DNA of 34,998 nucleotides from CAZLWF01 sp031972835. GTDB lineage: Bacteria > Patescibacteriota > Minisyncoccia > Phycocordibacterales > UBA9973. Both the position numbers and the translations under genes were made by a program. The stretch is from NCBI GenBank assembly GCA_031972835.1, contig DALYDX010000008.1, forward strand, positions 1 through 34,998. The letters are read 5' to 3'. Below the pieces are notes generated by a model, which was not told the DNA's origin, made no database searches, and worked only from the letters and a program-made list of their open reading frames with translations. Each line of letters starts with the position of its first letter. Position 1 is the first letter of the stretch. This document shows positions 13,003-21,279 of the stretch, one piece after another.

Positions 13003-13812
13003 TTAGCGACTCTTTTTGTGTCTAAATAGATAAGCTGCGATAGGTATTGCGATGAGAGCGAAGCCAACACACCAGATGATAGATATGATTCCATGGTTGC
13101 CAATGTCGGTTCCGTTCATGAGTGCACGGATAGCTTCGATGATGTGTGTGACTGGTTGATTCTCCGCAAAGAACCTGAGCCCTCGTGGCATGCCTTCAGT
13201 TGGCACGAATGCACTTGATGCGAAAGTAAGTGGAAATACTACAACAAACCCAATCCACTGTGTTGCTTCGACACTCTTTGCAACAAGTCCCATAACTGCA
13301 GACAGCCAAGAAAATGCAAAAGTGAAAAGTAAGACGAGGGCCAAGATGTACATCCAATCGATGAAAGATGCTTCTGGTCGGAAACCAACGAGAAGTGCAA
13401 TACCGATCATAACGATAGATGAGAGGACGTTTCGCACCAAGTCTGCGACAACGTGCCCCATGAGCACACCAGAGCTTACAATCGGTAGAGTCTTGAGACG
13501 TTCGATAATCCCCTGTTTTAAGTCATTGGCAACAGAAAGTGATGTGGTAGTAGCTCCAAAAGCCAGTGTCTGCACCAATATACCAGCAACAAGATAGTTC
13601 ACATATGTTGTTCCACCAGTATCTATTGCTCCACCGAATACGTAGCGGAAAAGAAGCATAAACATGACAGGCGAGATAATGATCGAAAGTATCTGATCGA
13701 GATTTTTGAATATATGACGAAGACTTCGCATAATCAAAACCGCTGTATCAGAAAATACAAAAAATAGTTTTGAACGCTTCATCGGTATAAGTTTTTGATT
13801 TGTATTAGTCAT
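13003..13812 (-). CDS. ABC-2 type exporter permease (DrrB-like)
   Basis: 269 aa from ATG 13812 (MTNTNQKLIPMKRSKLFFVF); the longer frame uses a GTG at 13821. Six membrane helices and the ABC-2 signature regions are visible: MRSLRHIFKNLDQILSIIIS, LLFRYVFGGA, GIIERLKTLPI, FPLTFASSAFVPTEGMP and FFAENQPVTHIIEAIRALMN. This is the DrrB/daunorubicin-resistance permease type. It pairs with the ATPase just upstream, overlapping it by 8 nt, and the two form an exporter for a lipophilic substrate. The actual cargo is unknown. Confidence 0.9.
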   Translation of the reverse strand: MTNTNQKLIPMKRSKLFFVFSDTAVLIMRSLRHIFKNLDQILSIIISPVMFMLLFRYVFGGAIDTGGTTYVNYLVAGILVQTLAFGATTTSLSVANDLKQGIIERLKTLPIVSSGVLMGHVVADLVRNVLSSIVMIGIALLVGFRPEASFIDWMYILALVLLFTFAFSWLSAVMGLVAKSVEATQWIGFVVVFPLTFASSAFVPTEGMPRGLRFFAENQPVTHIIEAIRALMNGTDIGNHGIISIIWCVGFALIAIPIAAYLFRHKKSR

Positions 13813-14758
13813 TTTTTTCACTTGTCTCCGTAGAGTGACCTGTTAATTTCAAGAACACATCATCAAGTGTTGGTTTGTGAAGAGAAAATGTCTCAACTTC
13901 TACCCCTGCTGTAGACATGGCATCTAACACTCGCTTGAGATCAGAGACTGTTCCGTCTGTAGCGATGCTTATCTTTCTCTCTTCCTCGTCTACTTCTTTT
14001 GCCTCTCCTGTTACTGTATTGTTAGCTTTTGCGAAGTCACTATCTTTGTCTATTGTTACTTCCAATCGCTCTTTACCAACCATCGCTTTCAATTCGTCTG
14101 CTGTACCTTGTGCAATAATTTTGCCGTGATCAAGCACTGCTATTTTGTCTGCAAGCTTATCTGCTTCGTCGAGATACTGAGTTGTCAAAAGTATAGTTGT
14201 ACCTTGCGACATAAGACGCTTGATTATTTCCCATATAGTTATACGACTACGAGGATCAAGTCCTGTGGTAGGTTCGTCGAGGAAAAGTATTGGCGGAGTT
14301 GCTATGAGAGAAAGTGCGAGGTCTAGACGGCGTCGCATACCACCCGAATATGTTTTTGCAATACGATCAGCTGCTTCGACAAGATCGAACTCTGTAAGTA
14401 ATTCTTCTGCTCGAGTACGTGCGTCTTTTTTAGACAAATGATATAGACGTCCCATCATCACAAGGTTTTCGCGTCCTGTTAGTAGCTCGTCCACTGCAGC
14501 GTATTGTCCAGTGAGACCGATTGAGGACCTGATGGAATTTGTGTCTTTTACTACATCAAATCCATTAATAGTGACTTCTCCACCATCTGGAGATAGGAGC
14601 GTGCTCAATATGCGAATAGTCGTGGTCTTTCCAGCACCATTTGGTCCGAGAAGTGCTAACATCGTACCCTCCTCTACTTCAAGATTGATACCTTTCAAGA
14701 CGTCTACAGACTTGAAGGATTTGGTAAGATTTTTGATTGAAATAATATTTTTTGCCAT
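13805..14758 (-). CDS. ABC transporter ATP-binding protein (DrrA-like)
   Basis: 317 aa from ATG 14758 (MAKNIISIKNLTKSFKSVDV). Walker A GPNGAGKTT, Q-loop GQYAAV, signature YSGGMRRRLD, Walker B ILFLDEPTTGLD and the H-loop TTQYLDEADKLADK are all intact. A C-terminal DUF4162-type domain ends TLDDVFLKLTGHS. This is the DrrA type, powering the adjacent permease. The start at 14758 is preferred because a -10-like TACAAT lies at 14778-14773, within the longer frame that begins at 14782. It is divergent from the zinc-ribbon gene. Confidence 0.93.
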   Translation of the reverse strand: MAKNIISIKNLTKSFKSVDVLKGINLEVEEGTMLALLGPNGAGKTTTIRILSTLLSPDGGEVTINGFDVVKDTNSIRSSIGLTGQYAAVDELLTGRENLVMMGRLYHLSKKDARTRAEELLTEFDLVEAADRIAKTYSGGMRRRLDLALSLIATPPILFLDEPTTGLDPRSRITIWEIIKRLMSQGTTILLTTQYLDEADKLADKIAVLDHGKIIAQGTADELKAMVGKERLEVTIDKDSDFAKANNTVTGEAKEVDEEERKISIATDGTVSDLKRVLDAMSTAGVEVETFSLHKPTLDDVFLKLTGHSTETSEKND

Positions 14759-14810
14759 AAAATTAGATTCGTATTGTAGCATGACTGGAATTTATATAAA
14801 AATTTGGTAG

Positions 14811-14816
14811 GATAAT
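14811..14816 (+). promoter_or_regulatory. -10 box 6 nt before ATG 14823
   Basis: GATAAT at 14811-14816, 6 nt before the zinc-ribbon gene start; probable leaderless transcript. Confidence 0.4.
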
Positions 14817-14822
14817 TTGTAT

Positions 14823-15071
14823 ATGACAAAAAATTGTAAAGATGCGTGTGAGAGTTGTCTTATGCCATTCTCGAAAGACCCTGGTGTTCGTGAGAGTGAC
14901 AAGTATTGTAGTTATTGTTTCCGGAGCGGAAAGTTTACTTATGAGGGCGATCTAAAAGGATTCAAGGAATTTGTCTACAAAGGGATGCGTGGAGTAGGTA
15001 TACCAAAGTTAAAGGCAAAGTTCTATACATGGATGGTGCGATTTGCTCCAAGATGGCAGAAGAGTAAATAG
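14823..15071 (+). CDS. Putative zinc-ribbon protein
   Basis: 82 aa. CKDACESCLMPFSKDPGVRE, then SDKYCSYCFRSGKFTYEGDL follow the zf-ribbon_2 pattern (C-x2-C-x-M-P, then Y-C-x2-C-x2-G-x-F) that binds one zinc. The C-terminal helix part is basic (KLKAKFYTWMVRFAPRWQKS). Such proteins often act as small transcription or protein-interaction modules. The start at 14823 is chosen over 14817 because the -10 box sits 6 nt upstream. Confidence 0.8.
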   Translation: MTKNCKDACESCLMPFSKDPGVRESDKYCSYCFRSGKFTYEGDLKGFKEFVYKGMRGVGIPKLKAKFYTWMVRFAPRWQKSK

Positions 15072-15079
15072 ATAGAAAA

Positions 15080-15110
15080 AACGGGTGTGATGCATTGCAT
15101 CACACCCGTT
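15080..15110. terminator. Bidirectional terminator between convergent genes
   Basis: A perfect 14-bp stem AACGGGTGTGATGC with loop ATT, A-rich on the left and T-rich on the right, between the gene ends at 15071 and 15112. Confidence 0.9.
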
Positions 15111-15111
15111 G

Positions 15112-16377
15112 TTATTTTATTATAATTTTTTGTCTGTATTTTTTATTACCACACTGGATAAAATAGATTCCCGGACTTACTTCCACAGATATATCAAATT
15201 TATTCCCAAAAATAGGCTCGAAAAAGATTCGTTTACCATTAATATCAGTGATCGACACATAGTCGTAGAAACGACCTGGTATCATAACTGAGAAATTCCC
15301 ATCATTTGGGTTGGGATAAATCGCCATGTCATCAGCCGGGAGGATTTCCATGTTATCCAAACGAAATACATGGAGATAGTCTGGATAGTCTTCTATCCAT
15401 GTACCATCGTTCATAATAACGAAGGTACTGGTTCTATCCCATGCCAAAAAAACTTTTGGACCTACTAAGGTGACGCTCTGTAGGCTTCTCCCATTTTCAT
15501 CATCCAATTCTATAAATTCATTTACTGTTTCAAATTTGGATAAAACAAATTTTCCACTATCTGTAAATACAGTTCCTGAAATACATAGTTCATCTGTCGG
15601 TGATATAGAAATCTTGGACGGACTGTTTATATTGTGAGAAAATTCCCATTCGTCATAGCCATCATAAGTACCTACATATCCATCATTATTTCCACCCCAA
15701 CATATAACTATCAGTTGGTTCTTCCAGATTTTCATCTCGATACCAACATAGCTTTTCGGAGCACTTTCTTCGCTATTCATATCAATAGGATTGAGATTCT
15801 GATCTAATTTGAATAAACCAAATCCTTTTGTATCACAAAGTACATACAGGCTTGTATCCTCGCCGGCTTTTGCAAAGGGAACGATACTTTTTACAGCATT
15901 GTCTGCAAGACTGTCTACGGTCAGCTCTCCGGTGGACAGGTTGTATTTTCCAATATTTCCATTGGTCCCATTTATATCTCCAAGTGTCCCTCCGAAATAT
16001 AAACTTCCACGATATACGCACATAGCAAATATATGTGCTTCGGTGGTAACTAATTTTTGATAATGACCATCGGTTATATAACCAACACCTAGTGCACCTC
16101 CGAGATATATTGTCCCGTTATGCTCGATAATGATTTGAGTGTTGTTTGGTATAGCCCAGTCCAGTGGAGCTATCTTTTTGCCCCTAATTATGAACCCATC
16201 AGGTGGAGAGGGTGAAGGCAAAAATTCGCCATTACCATAAACGATAATGTCTCCACTGGAAAGACTTGTTACATTATTTACGTATGAGTTGTTACTCCAA
16301 TCAGTATAGATTGGAGTAAACCTTTGTGCATTTGCAATCCCTGCAAAAGCTACAAAAAGAAGTAAAATATATTTCAT
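15112..16377 (-). CDS. Secreted propeller-like protein with T9SS type A-like C-terminal domain
   Basis: 421 aa from ATG 16377 (MKYILLLFVAFAGIANAQ signal peptide; the longer frame only adds 7 residues). The body (about 20-340) has repeated beta segments with GxxY/GG turns (YLGGALGVGYITDGHYQKLV, YFGGTLGDINGTNGNIGKYN), like kelch or propeller repeats. The last 70 residues, beginning MAIYPNPNDGNFSVMIPG, with VSITDINGKRI and SPGIYFIQC, then KKYRQKIIIK, match the Por secretion (T9SS) type A sorting domain. That domain is known from Bacteroidota, where it directs export and surface attachment. No T9SS machinery is seen in the window. Confidence 0.8.
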   Translation of the reverse strand: MKYILLLFVAFAGIANAQRFTPIYTDWSNNSYVNNVTSLSSGDIIVYGNGEFLPSPSPPDGFIIRGKKIAPLDWAIPNNTQIIIEHNGTIYLGGALGVGYITDGHYQKLVTTEAHIFAMCVYRGSLYFGGTLGDINGTNGNIGKYNLSTGELTVDSLADNAVKSIVPFAKAGEDTSLYVLCDTKGFGLFKLDQNLNPIDMNSEESAPKSYVGIEMKIWKNQLIVICWGGNNDGYVGTYDGYDEWEFSHNINSPSKISISPTDELCISGTVFTDSGKFVLSKFETVNEFIELDDENGRSLQSVTLVGPKVFLAWDRTSTFVIMNDGTWIEDYPDYLHVFRLDNMEILPADDMAIYPNPNDGNFSVMIPGRFYDYVSITDINGKRIFFEPIFGNKFDISVEVSPGIYFIQCGNKKYRQKIIIK

Positions 16378-16441
16378 TGTAAGGTATTTTTCAAACAAAC
16401 AGTACCATATCTATCCTACTCTGCCAATCATACAATAAATA

Positions 16442-16466
16442 AAATCCGCTCGGTCTGAACGGATTT
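16442..16466 (-). terminator. Terminator of the 115-aa gene
   Basis: AAATCCG/CGGATTT (7 bp), 11-nt loop, next to the stop at 16475. The minus-strand transcript gets a U tract. Confidence 0.7.
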
Positions 16467-16474
16467 ATAATTCA

Positions 16475-16822
16475 TTATTCTTTATTCCAATTAACATATA
16501 TATGGAAACCGATTGATTCTATATTGCCAATCTCTGTATCATACAGCTCCCTTACTTCAGCCTTGAGTCCCATATCTATACATCCATCAAAAATCAATTT
16601 CTCGTATTTATTCAGCTGTTCTACAGACTGCTTTGAATACTCCAATTGCAAAATAGGAAGTTCAAACTTGCCCTGTTCAGCAGTATGCATAAGTCGAACT
16701 TTCACTTCTTTTAAAAAAGATTTTGCTTGTATCTCGGGTGTAGCCTTGCGAGTCTTTTTAATTTTAGGACTATTCTGATATTTTAAGCTAATATCATAAA
16801 GCTCTTGCGCAAAATTTTCCAT
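16475..16822 (-). CDS. 115-aa protein of unknown function
   Basis: 115 aa, soluble. The N-terminal half is basic (LKYQNSPKIKKTRKATPEIQ); the second half is helix-rich (QSVEQLNKYEKLIFDGCIDM), followed by beta-like IGFHIYVNWNKE. No family is recognised. It is monocistronic, with its own terminator. The intergenic 16823-16986 upstream holds the divergent promoter and leader of the histidine phosphatase gene. Confidence 0.65.
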   Translation of the reverse strand: MENFAQELYDISLKYQNSPKIKKTRKATPEIQAKSFLKEVKVRLMHTAEQGKFELPILQLEYSKQSVEQLNKYEKLIFDGCIDMGLKAEVRELYDTEIGNIESIGFHIYVNWNKE

Positions 16823-16867
16823 ATTTAATTTTTCCTAATACTAGCATTTCTAGTAAAAAACCAAAGT

Positions 16868-16895
16868 TTGACAAAAAACAAAAAATCCATTATTA
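16868..16895 (+). promoter_or_regulatory. Sigma70-type promoter of the histidine phosphatase gene
   Basis: TTGACA at 16868-16873, 16-bp spacer, TATTAT at 16890-16895. Predicted leader about 85 nt with a strong hairpin. Confidence 0.65.
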
Positions 16896-16935
16896 TGTTG
16901 ATAAATAAGGATCTTTTCACTATTCCCTTTTTAGA

Positions 16936-16976
16936 TTAGTTATCTTTGCCTCAATCTTTGGGCTGAAGATAACTAA
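16936..16976 (+). promoter_or_regulatory. Leader stem-loop before histidine phosphatase start
   Basis: A perfect 11-bp stem TTAGTTATCTT/AAGATAACTAA, with an inner GCC/GGC pairing, ends 10 nt before ATG 16987. Confidence 0.55.
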
Positions 16977-16986
16977 TTTAGAAATT

Positions 16987-17796
16987 ATGGGAATGCCAAA
17001 AAATTTATTCCTCGTCCGACATGGACAATCTGAGGGAAATCTTACGAGAAAACGATTCGAAGAAACCGGAGATGAATCTTTTTTCAATGACGAATTCTTG
17101 GGACTACATGAGTCTCAATATCAACTAACTGAACTTGGTATAGAGCAAGCCAAACTTGCCGGTGAATGGTTCAAGCAAAACAATTTCACTGAATTTTACA
17201 GGAAGCTTGTGTCAAACAATGTCAGAGCTATGGAAACAGCTTCTTGTTTGGGTCTATCAGAAGAAATAACTATTTTCAAACAGGATTTCAATCTGCGTGA
17301 ACGTGACGGAGGTCTTTTCAATGTCATACCTCCATCAAAACGCGACACCGATTATGCTGATCAGAAAAAGTTCTATGATACCCAACCATTTCTATTCAGA
17401 CCACCACAAGGTGAAAGTATTGCCGATGTATGCCAGAGAATAAAAATTGTACTGGACACACTCGCTCGTGAATGTGATGGAAAAAATGTGATTATTGTAT
17501 GCCATGGACACGTTATGCGAACTTTTCGAATAATCCTCGAAAGAATGTCGCTCAGACAAGCAAACGCATATCTTTCAAGTACAGATGATTGGGGTCGAGT
17601 ACCTAACTGCTCCATAATCCATTACACCAGGACAAGTCCTGAATCAGAAATGTATTTATCATCTTCTTTTTCAAGGGTCCGTATGATACGACCTGCAGGT
17701 GGAGGAAACCCTGAGGATGAATTCAATCTCATCAAGAGACCGAGTTTCACAAATGCCGAGCTTTTAGAAGAAGCTAGGGCCAATCGAAACTTATAA
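16987..17796 (+). CDS. Histidine phosphatase family protein (phosphoglycerate mutase-like)
   Basis: 269 aa. The catalytic RHGQSEGN motif near residues 11-18 supplies the phospho-accepting His. The second histidine motif VIIVCHGHVMRTF and the ERDGGLF and MRAMETASC-type positions (SNNVRAMETASCLGLSE) complete the branch-1 histidine phosphatase core. It is longer than a basic 200-aa PGM, with a C-terminal extension (FNLIKRPSFTNAELLEEARA). Substrate is unknown: phosphosugar, nucleotide or phosphoprotein. ATG 16993 is an alternative start. The leader carries a hairpin. Confidence 0.88.
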   Translation: MGMPKNLFLVRHGQSEGNLTRKRFEETGDESFFNDEFLGLHESQYQLTELGIEQAKLAGEWFKQNNFTEFYRKLVSNNVRAMETASCLGLSEEITIFKQDFNLRERDGGLFNVIPPSKRDTDYADQKKFYDTQPFLFRPPQGESIADVCQRIKIVLDTLARECDGKNVIIVCHGHVMRTFRIILERMSLRQANAYLSSTDDWGRVPNCSIIHYTRTSPESEMYLSSSFSRVRMIRPAGGGNPEDEFNLIKRPSFTNAELLEEARANRNL

Positions 17797-17799
17797 CAA

Positions 17800-17823
17800 A
17801 AAAGCCACAATCATGTGGCTTTT
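17800..17823. terminator. Bidirectional terminator
   Basis: AAAAGCCACA/TGTGGCTTTT (10 bp), loop ATCA, between convergent genes ending at 17796 and 17831. Confidence 0.85.
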
Positions 17824-17830
17824 AAAATTT

Positions 17831-18169
17831 CTAATTTCTACATATCTCACCAAACTCTGTCTCTATTAGATTTTGATTTATCCAGAAATACGGAGCGTCT
17901 TTTTCTAAGACTTCTTCTCTTGCAATAAATTCAATCGATGTTTCCTTTGACCCATGTTTTATTGTGGAGAAAAAAACACAACCGGTTATATTTTCAACAT
18001 TCTTTATTTCCCATTCAGTGAAAACTTCACATTCACACCACTCTGGGTCAAAACTGACATAAGAAACTTTCATCCTATACATATCTTGAGCAGTTTCGTA
18101 CAGCATATCCATTATTTTGTCTGTTATGGGATCTCCATCCCAACGTATACAGAATATTTTAATATCCAT
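17831..18169 (-). CDS. 112-aa protein of unknown function
   Basis: 112 aa. Compact alpha/beta protein starting MDIKIFCIRWDGDPITDKIM, with an acidic, Trp- and Cys-containing middle (SFDPEWCECEVFTEWEIKNV) and FISIREE-like end (TSIEFIAREEVLEKD). No family is recognised. It is monocistronic between two terminators. Confidence 0.65.
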   Translation of the reverse strand: MDIKIFCIRWDGDPITDKIMDMLYETAQDMYRMKVSYVSFDPEWCECEVFTEWEIKNVENITGCVFFSTIKHGSKETSIEFIAREEVLEKDAPYFWINQNLIETEFGEICRN

Positions 18170-18211
18170 ATTGAAACGTATTTAATTAAATTCTAGCAAA
18201 GCACATGGATA

Positions 18212-18257
18212 ATGCAAATAAAAAAACCTGACGCATGCCAGGTTTTTTTATTTGCAT
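18212..18257 (-). terminator. 19-bp perfect terminator of the helicase gene
   Basis: ATGCAAATAAAAAAACCTG with its exact complement, 8-nt loop, 3 nt from the helicase stop at 18260. Like the 8733-8780 palindrome, it has A/T tracts inside the stem. Confidence 0.85.
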
Positions 18258-18259
18258 AT

Positions 18260-19492
18260 TTAGATAAAAGTGAGTGCTGTCCCCTTGTGAGACCCGCGAC
18301 CTGTACGACCGATTCGGTGTACATAGTCATCAAATGTCTGAGGGATAGTGTAGTTTATAACGTGTGACACTTCTTTGATATCAATACCTCTGGCTGCAAC
18401 ATCAGTCGCAACTAGGATTGTAGCAATATTGGTCTTGAAGTCTGTAAGTGCACGTGCGCGCTCACGTTGACGTTTGTCTCCGTGAATTGACACTGCCTTG
18501 TGACCACGACTACGCAAGTCTATAGTAAGTCTCTCAACATCTCGCTTTGTCTCACTGAAAATCAAAACTTTTGTAAGTTCTGGAGTAGAAAGCATATCGT
18601 GCAAAACATTGAATTTCTTTGTTCTGTCACCTTCTACACGTACAACCTCTTGAGTTATGTTACTTGATGTAGAACCACTAGATATTTCTATCGTGACTGG
18701 ATTTTTTAGAAATTGACTTGTTAGAGTTCGTATACGAGGTGGCATTGTCGCTGAGAAGAAAAGTGTCTGTCTGTTTGCAGGCAGTGCATTCATAATCTTT
18801 GTAATCGGATCGATAAATCCCATGTCTAGCATGTGATCCACCTCGTCGAGTACAACGTTTTGGTATTCGCTGTAGCGAATACATCCACGGTCTGCCAAAT
18901 CTTTCAATCGTCCTGGTGTACCGATCACAACATGTGGACGGTAACGCAAGTTTTCAATCTGACGAGATATAGGCATACCACCCACGCAAAATGCTGAGTA
19001 GATCTTCATACCCGTACTAAAAAGACGAAACTCTTGTTCGATTTGTAGTGCAAGCTCACGAGTTGGAGCCATGATCAAAACTTTTTGATTCTTGTCCTTC
19101 TCGATTTTAGTAATCAGAGGTAGCAAGAATGCACCTGTCTTACCTGTTCCAGTAGAAGCAAGTCCGATAACATCGCGGCCTGCGAGTAGTGCTGGGATTG
19201 CCTGATCTTGAATCGGAGTTGGTATAGTGTAGCCACGCTTTGCTAGGTTTACTTTTAGATTTTCACTAATTGCGAAATCCGAAAAAGTACTCGTAACTGG
19301 AGCGATTTTTTTCTCTGTATGTTTTGTTTCTGTAGACCTCTTGATGAAGCTTACAATGTCTATAGCTGGACCTCTTCCGCGACCACCACCTCTGCGACCA
19401 CCACCTTGTGGTGCACGTGTACGTGAACTGTTTGGACGAGAACTACTAAAAGACCGCTTTGGCGCATAACGCCGATTTTTGGAGTGTTCCAT
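18260..19492 (-). CDS. DEAD-box RNA helicase (DEVD variant)
   Basis: 410 aa. The N-terminal tail is Arg/Gly-rich (residues 29-41, GGGRRGGGRGRG), an RNA-binding feature more often found at the C-terminus. The Q motif region is at about 70-95, Walker A ASTGTGKT at 112-119, PTREL at 143-147, TPGR at 192-195, motif II as DEVD (216-219) rather than DEAD, SAT at 247-249, then ATDVAARGID and HRIGRTGR. The protein stops about 10 residues after motif VI. Likely roles are ribosome assembly or mRNA turnover, as for RhlE/CsdA types. A leader hairpin (19510-19529) precedes it. Confidence 0.93.
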   Translation of the reverse strand: MEHSKNRRYAPKRSFSSSRPNSSRTRAPQGGGRRGGGRGRGPAIDIVSFIKRSTETKHTEKKIAPVTSTFSDFAISENLKVNLAKRGYTIPTPIQDQAIPALLAGRDVIGLASTGTGKTGAFLLPLITKIEKDKNQKVLIMAPTRELALQIEQEFRLFSTGMKIYSAFCVGGMPISRQIENLRYRPHVVIGTPGRLKDLADRGCIRYSEYQNVVLDEVDHMLDMGFIDPITKIMNALPANRQTLFFSATMPPRIRTLTSQFLKNPVTIEISSGSTSSNITQEVVRVEGDRTKKFNVLHDMLSTPELTKVLIFSETKRDVERLTIDLRSRGHKAVSIHGDKRQRERARALTDFKTNIATILVATDVAARGIDIKEVSHVINYTIPQTFDDYVHRIGRTGRGSHKGTALTFI

Positions 19493-19509
19493 ATTTAGAT
19501 TCTTTTTTA

Positions 19510-19529
19510 GATTCTGAGTAATCAGAATC
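19510..19529 (-). promoter_or_regulatory. Leader hairpin before helicase start
   Basis: GATTCTGA/TCAGAATC, perfect 8 bp with a 4-nt loop, 17 nt upstream of ATG 19492. GAATCT recurs twice between it and the start. Confidence 0.5.
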
Positions 19530-19665
19530 AGTTATATTAATTACTTCAAAATTGCTGTATAGAACATCGAAGTAAGTAATAAATCGGAATCTATAGAACA
19601 AATATTTGACCCTTGTAGAATAACACATTTTTGTATATTTTGCAAGGGTTTTACCCATATAAACG

Positions 19666-19689
19666 AAAACCACCAAAATAGGTGGTTTT
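19666..19689 (-). terminator. Terminator of apt
   Basis: AAAACCACC/GGTGGTTTT (9 bp), loop AAAATA, 18 nt beyond the apt stop at 19708. The rest of 19493-19665 is the helicase leader and promoter region, with no open frame of note. Confidence 0.8.
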
Positions 19690-19707
19690 ATAAGGACAAA
19701 ATGGGTT

Positions 19708-20262
19708 TCACTCCCCTTTTGCAAAATTAACAACAGAATTTATATGGTCAGAAAAGACCTGCAATTTCTTGCGACCTTCGAGCTCATCGAGCTCCATAAT
19801 GAAACTAAAACCGCATACTTCGGCACCGCATTTGTGTACAAGTTTTGCAGCGGCGACTGCACTTCCTCCAGTGGCGAGTAAGTCATCGTGAATCAAAACC
19901 TGATCACCTCTCCCAAATGAATCCGATTGAACAGTAAGTGTATCCACACCATACTCTTTTTCATAATCAATCGAGATTAGTTCACCGGGGAGTTTTCCAG
20001 GCTTACGTATGGGGATCATAGGGACTTTTAGATAAGTCGCCATGATAGGACCAAAAATAAAACCTCTGGACTCGAGACATGCCACATGAGTAATTTTTCC
20101 TTTCAGAGGAACAAGATCATGGTATAGACCCTGACACACATCTTGCATCAAAACAGGGTTCTTCAAGATTGTGCATAAGTCCTTGAATGCAATGCCTGGT
20201 TTTGGAAAATCATAAAAAGTTTTGATTTCCTTTTTCAACCTATCAATCAGTTGTTTCTGCAT
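19708..20262 (-). CDS. apt: Adenine phosphoribosyltransferase
   Basis: 184 aa from ATG 20262 (MQKQLIDRLKKEIKTFYDFP); the longer frame from 20343 adds a non-family extension. The PRPP-binding motif VLIHDDLLATGGSA, the ESRGFIFGP loop and the RKPGKLPGELISIDYEKEYG flexible loop identify Apt, which makes AMP from adenine and PRPP in purine salvage. Length fits the usual 170-185 aa. It is monocistronic. Salvage rather than synthesis suits a reduced genome. Confidence 0.93.
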   Translation of the reverse strand: MQKQLIDRLKKEIKTFYDFPKPGIAFKDLCTILKNPVLMQDVCQGLYHDLVPLKGKITHVACLESRGFIFGPIMATYLKVPMIPIRKPGKLPGELISIDYEKEYGVDTLTVQSDSFGRGDQVLIHDDLLATGGSAVAAAKLVHKCGAEVCGFSFIMELDELEGRKKLQVFSDHINSVVNFAKGE

Positions 20263-20397
20263 ATATTTACGTTCTGTTTTTTGAAAGAACACCCCATGAT
20301 GCCTGAAAAATCGACCAAAGTCAATAATCAAAAATACCCCCAATTAGACTAAATAAAATTATCCACATGTTCATTATTGATTAATAATAACTTAGTG

Positions 20398-20403
20398 TAT
20401 AAT
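20398..20403 (+). promoter_or_regulatory. -10 box of the 265-aa gene
   Basis: TATAAT at 20398-20403, about 31 nt before ATG 20435. TTGATT at 20377 would give a short 15-bp spacer. Confidence 0.45.
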
Positions 20404-20434
20404 ATACATTATATAGATCTTTAAAACATAGAAT

Positions 20435-21232
20435 ATGAAAAAACTAACACAACGACAAAAAGTATTGTGGGATAAAGTATTTAGCTATACCCTATCGTGC
20501 CCTGAGGACATATTTGGCCCGTCATATGAGGATGTCAAAGTGTTCAAAAAAAATATCTTATCTCTTGATCGTATGTCAGAACGTATAACAAGAAAAAGGT
20601 GGACAGACGAGGTGAATGATTGGTATCAACGCCAACGTTTCAGAGACTTGTACGGTTTCTTAAGTACATGGGCCTTATGGAAAATAAAATGTGGCACATA
20701 TGGAGACAGGTCTGATTTCGTTTGTAAGATTCGTCTTTTAGTTAAAAATTACAATGACAAGAAGCTGTTCTTTCTAGAAGACGCTCCCAAAGGTGAACTA
20801 TATTTTGATTCTCTAAGTTCCATACACTTCGAAGGATATGGGTTCCATGACCGGATCACTGTCCTACGTGATGGAAAATCTATTAAAAAAGGCGCTGTCA
20901 TTTACACCGGAACACACGCCGCCCAAGAATTCTTTCACTGGGAAGACGATAAAAGTAAAAGTGAATACGGCAGTATGACCTCCAGTCTCAAAGCAAAGGA
21001 CCTTGAAGTTGGTGATATCGTAGAAATTGAAACGAAAAAATATTTTTCACCAAAACGCTTTGGTATAGACTTGATGCGTTTTCATAGTCTTAGCATTAGT
21101 CTCATGGATGCATTTAAAACCAACAACAATAAACTCGACCATAGTGAGCTTGGAAAAGCTGTAAAAAAAGCAGACATGAATACCGCAAAAGAATTCAAAG
21201 ATAAAGAAGTATTTGTGTTGACAGATGAATAA
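20435..21232 (+). CDS. 265-aa protein of unknown function
   Basis: 265 aa, soluble. The N-terminal half is helical, basic and Trp-rich (ERITRKRWTDEVNDWYQRQR). The middle forms beta strands (GELYFDSLSSIHFEGYGFHD) and the HAAQEFFHWEDDK segment. The C-terminus includes LEVGDIVEIETKKYFSPKRF, like a small beta-barrel, and a Lys-rich tail. No catalytic signature is evident. It is monocistronic with a terminator. Confidence 0.65.
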   Translation: MKKLTQRQKVLWDKVFSYTLSCPEDIFGPSYEDVKVFKKNILSLDRMSERITRKRWTDEVNDWYQRQRFRDLYGFLSTWALWKIKCGTYGDRSDFVCKIRLLVKNYNDKKLFFLEDAPKGELYFDSLSSIHFEGYGFHDRITVLRDGKSIKKGAVIYTGTHAAQEFFHWEDDKSKSEYGSMTSSLKAKDLEVGDIVEIETKKYFSPKRFGIDLMRFHSLSISLMDAFKTNNNKLDHSELGKAVKKADMNTAKEFKDKEVFVLTDE

Positions 21233-21240
21233 TACAAACA

Positions 21241-21266
21241 AAAACCTGCATGCGAATGCGGGTTTT
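21241..21266. terminator. Bidirectional terminator
   Basis: AAAACCTGCAT/ATGCGGGTTTT (11 bp, one G-U) between convergent genes ending at 21232 and 21280. Confidence 0.85.
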
Positions 21267-21279
21267 TATTTTACTTATA

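Noticed and set aside
20263..20343. 27-residue extension of Apt.
   Set aside because: Apt proteins start near MQKQL; the extension matches nothing in the family and would lie in the promoter region.
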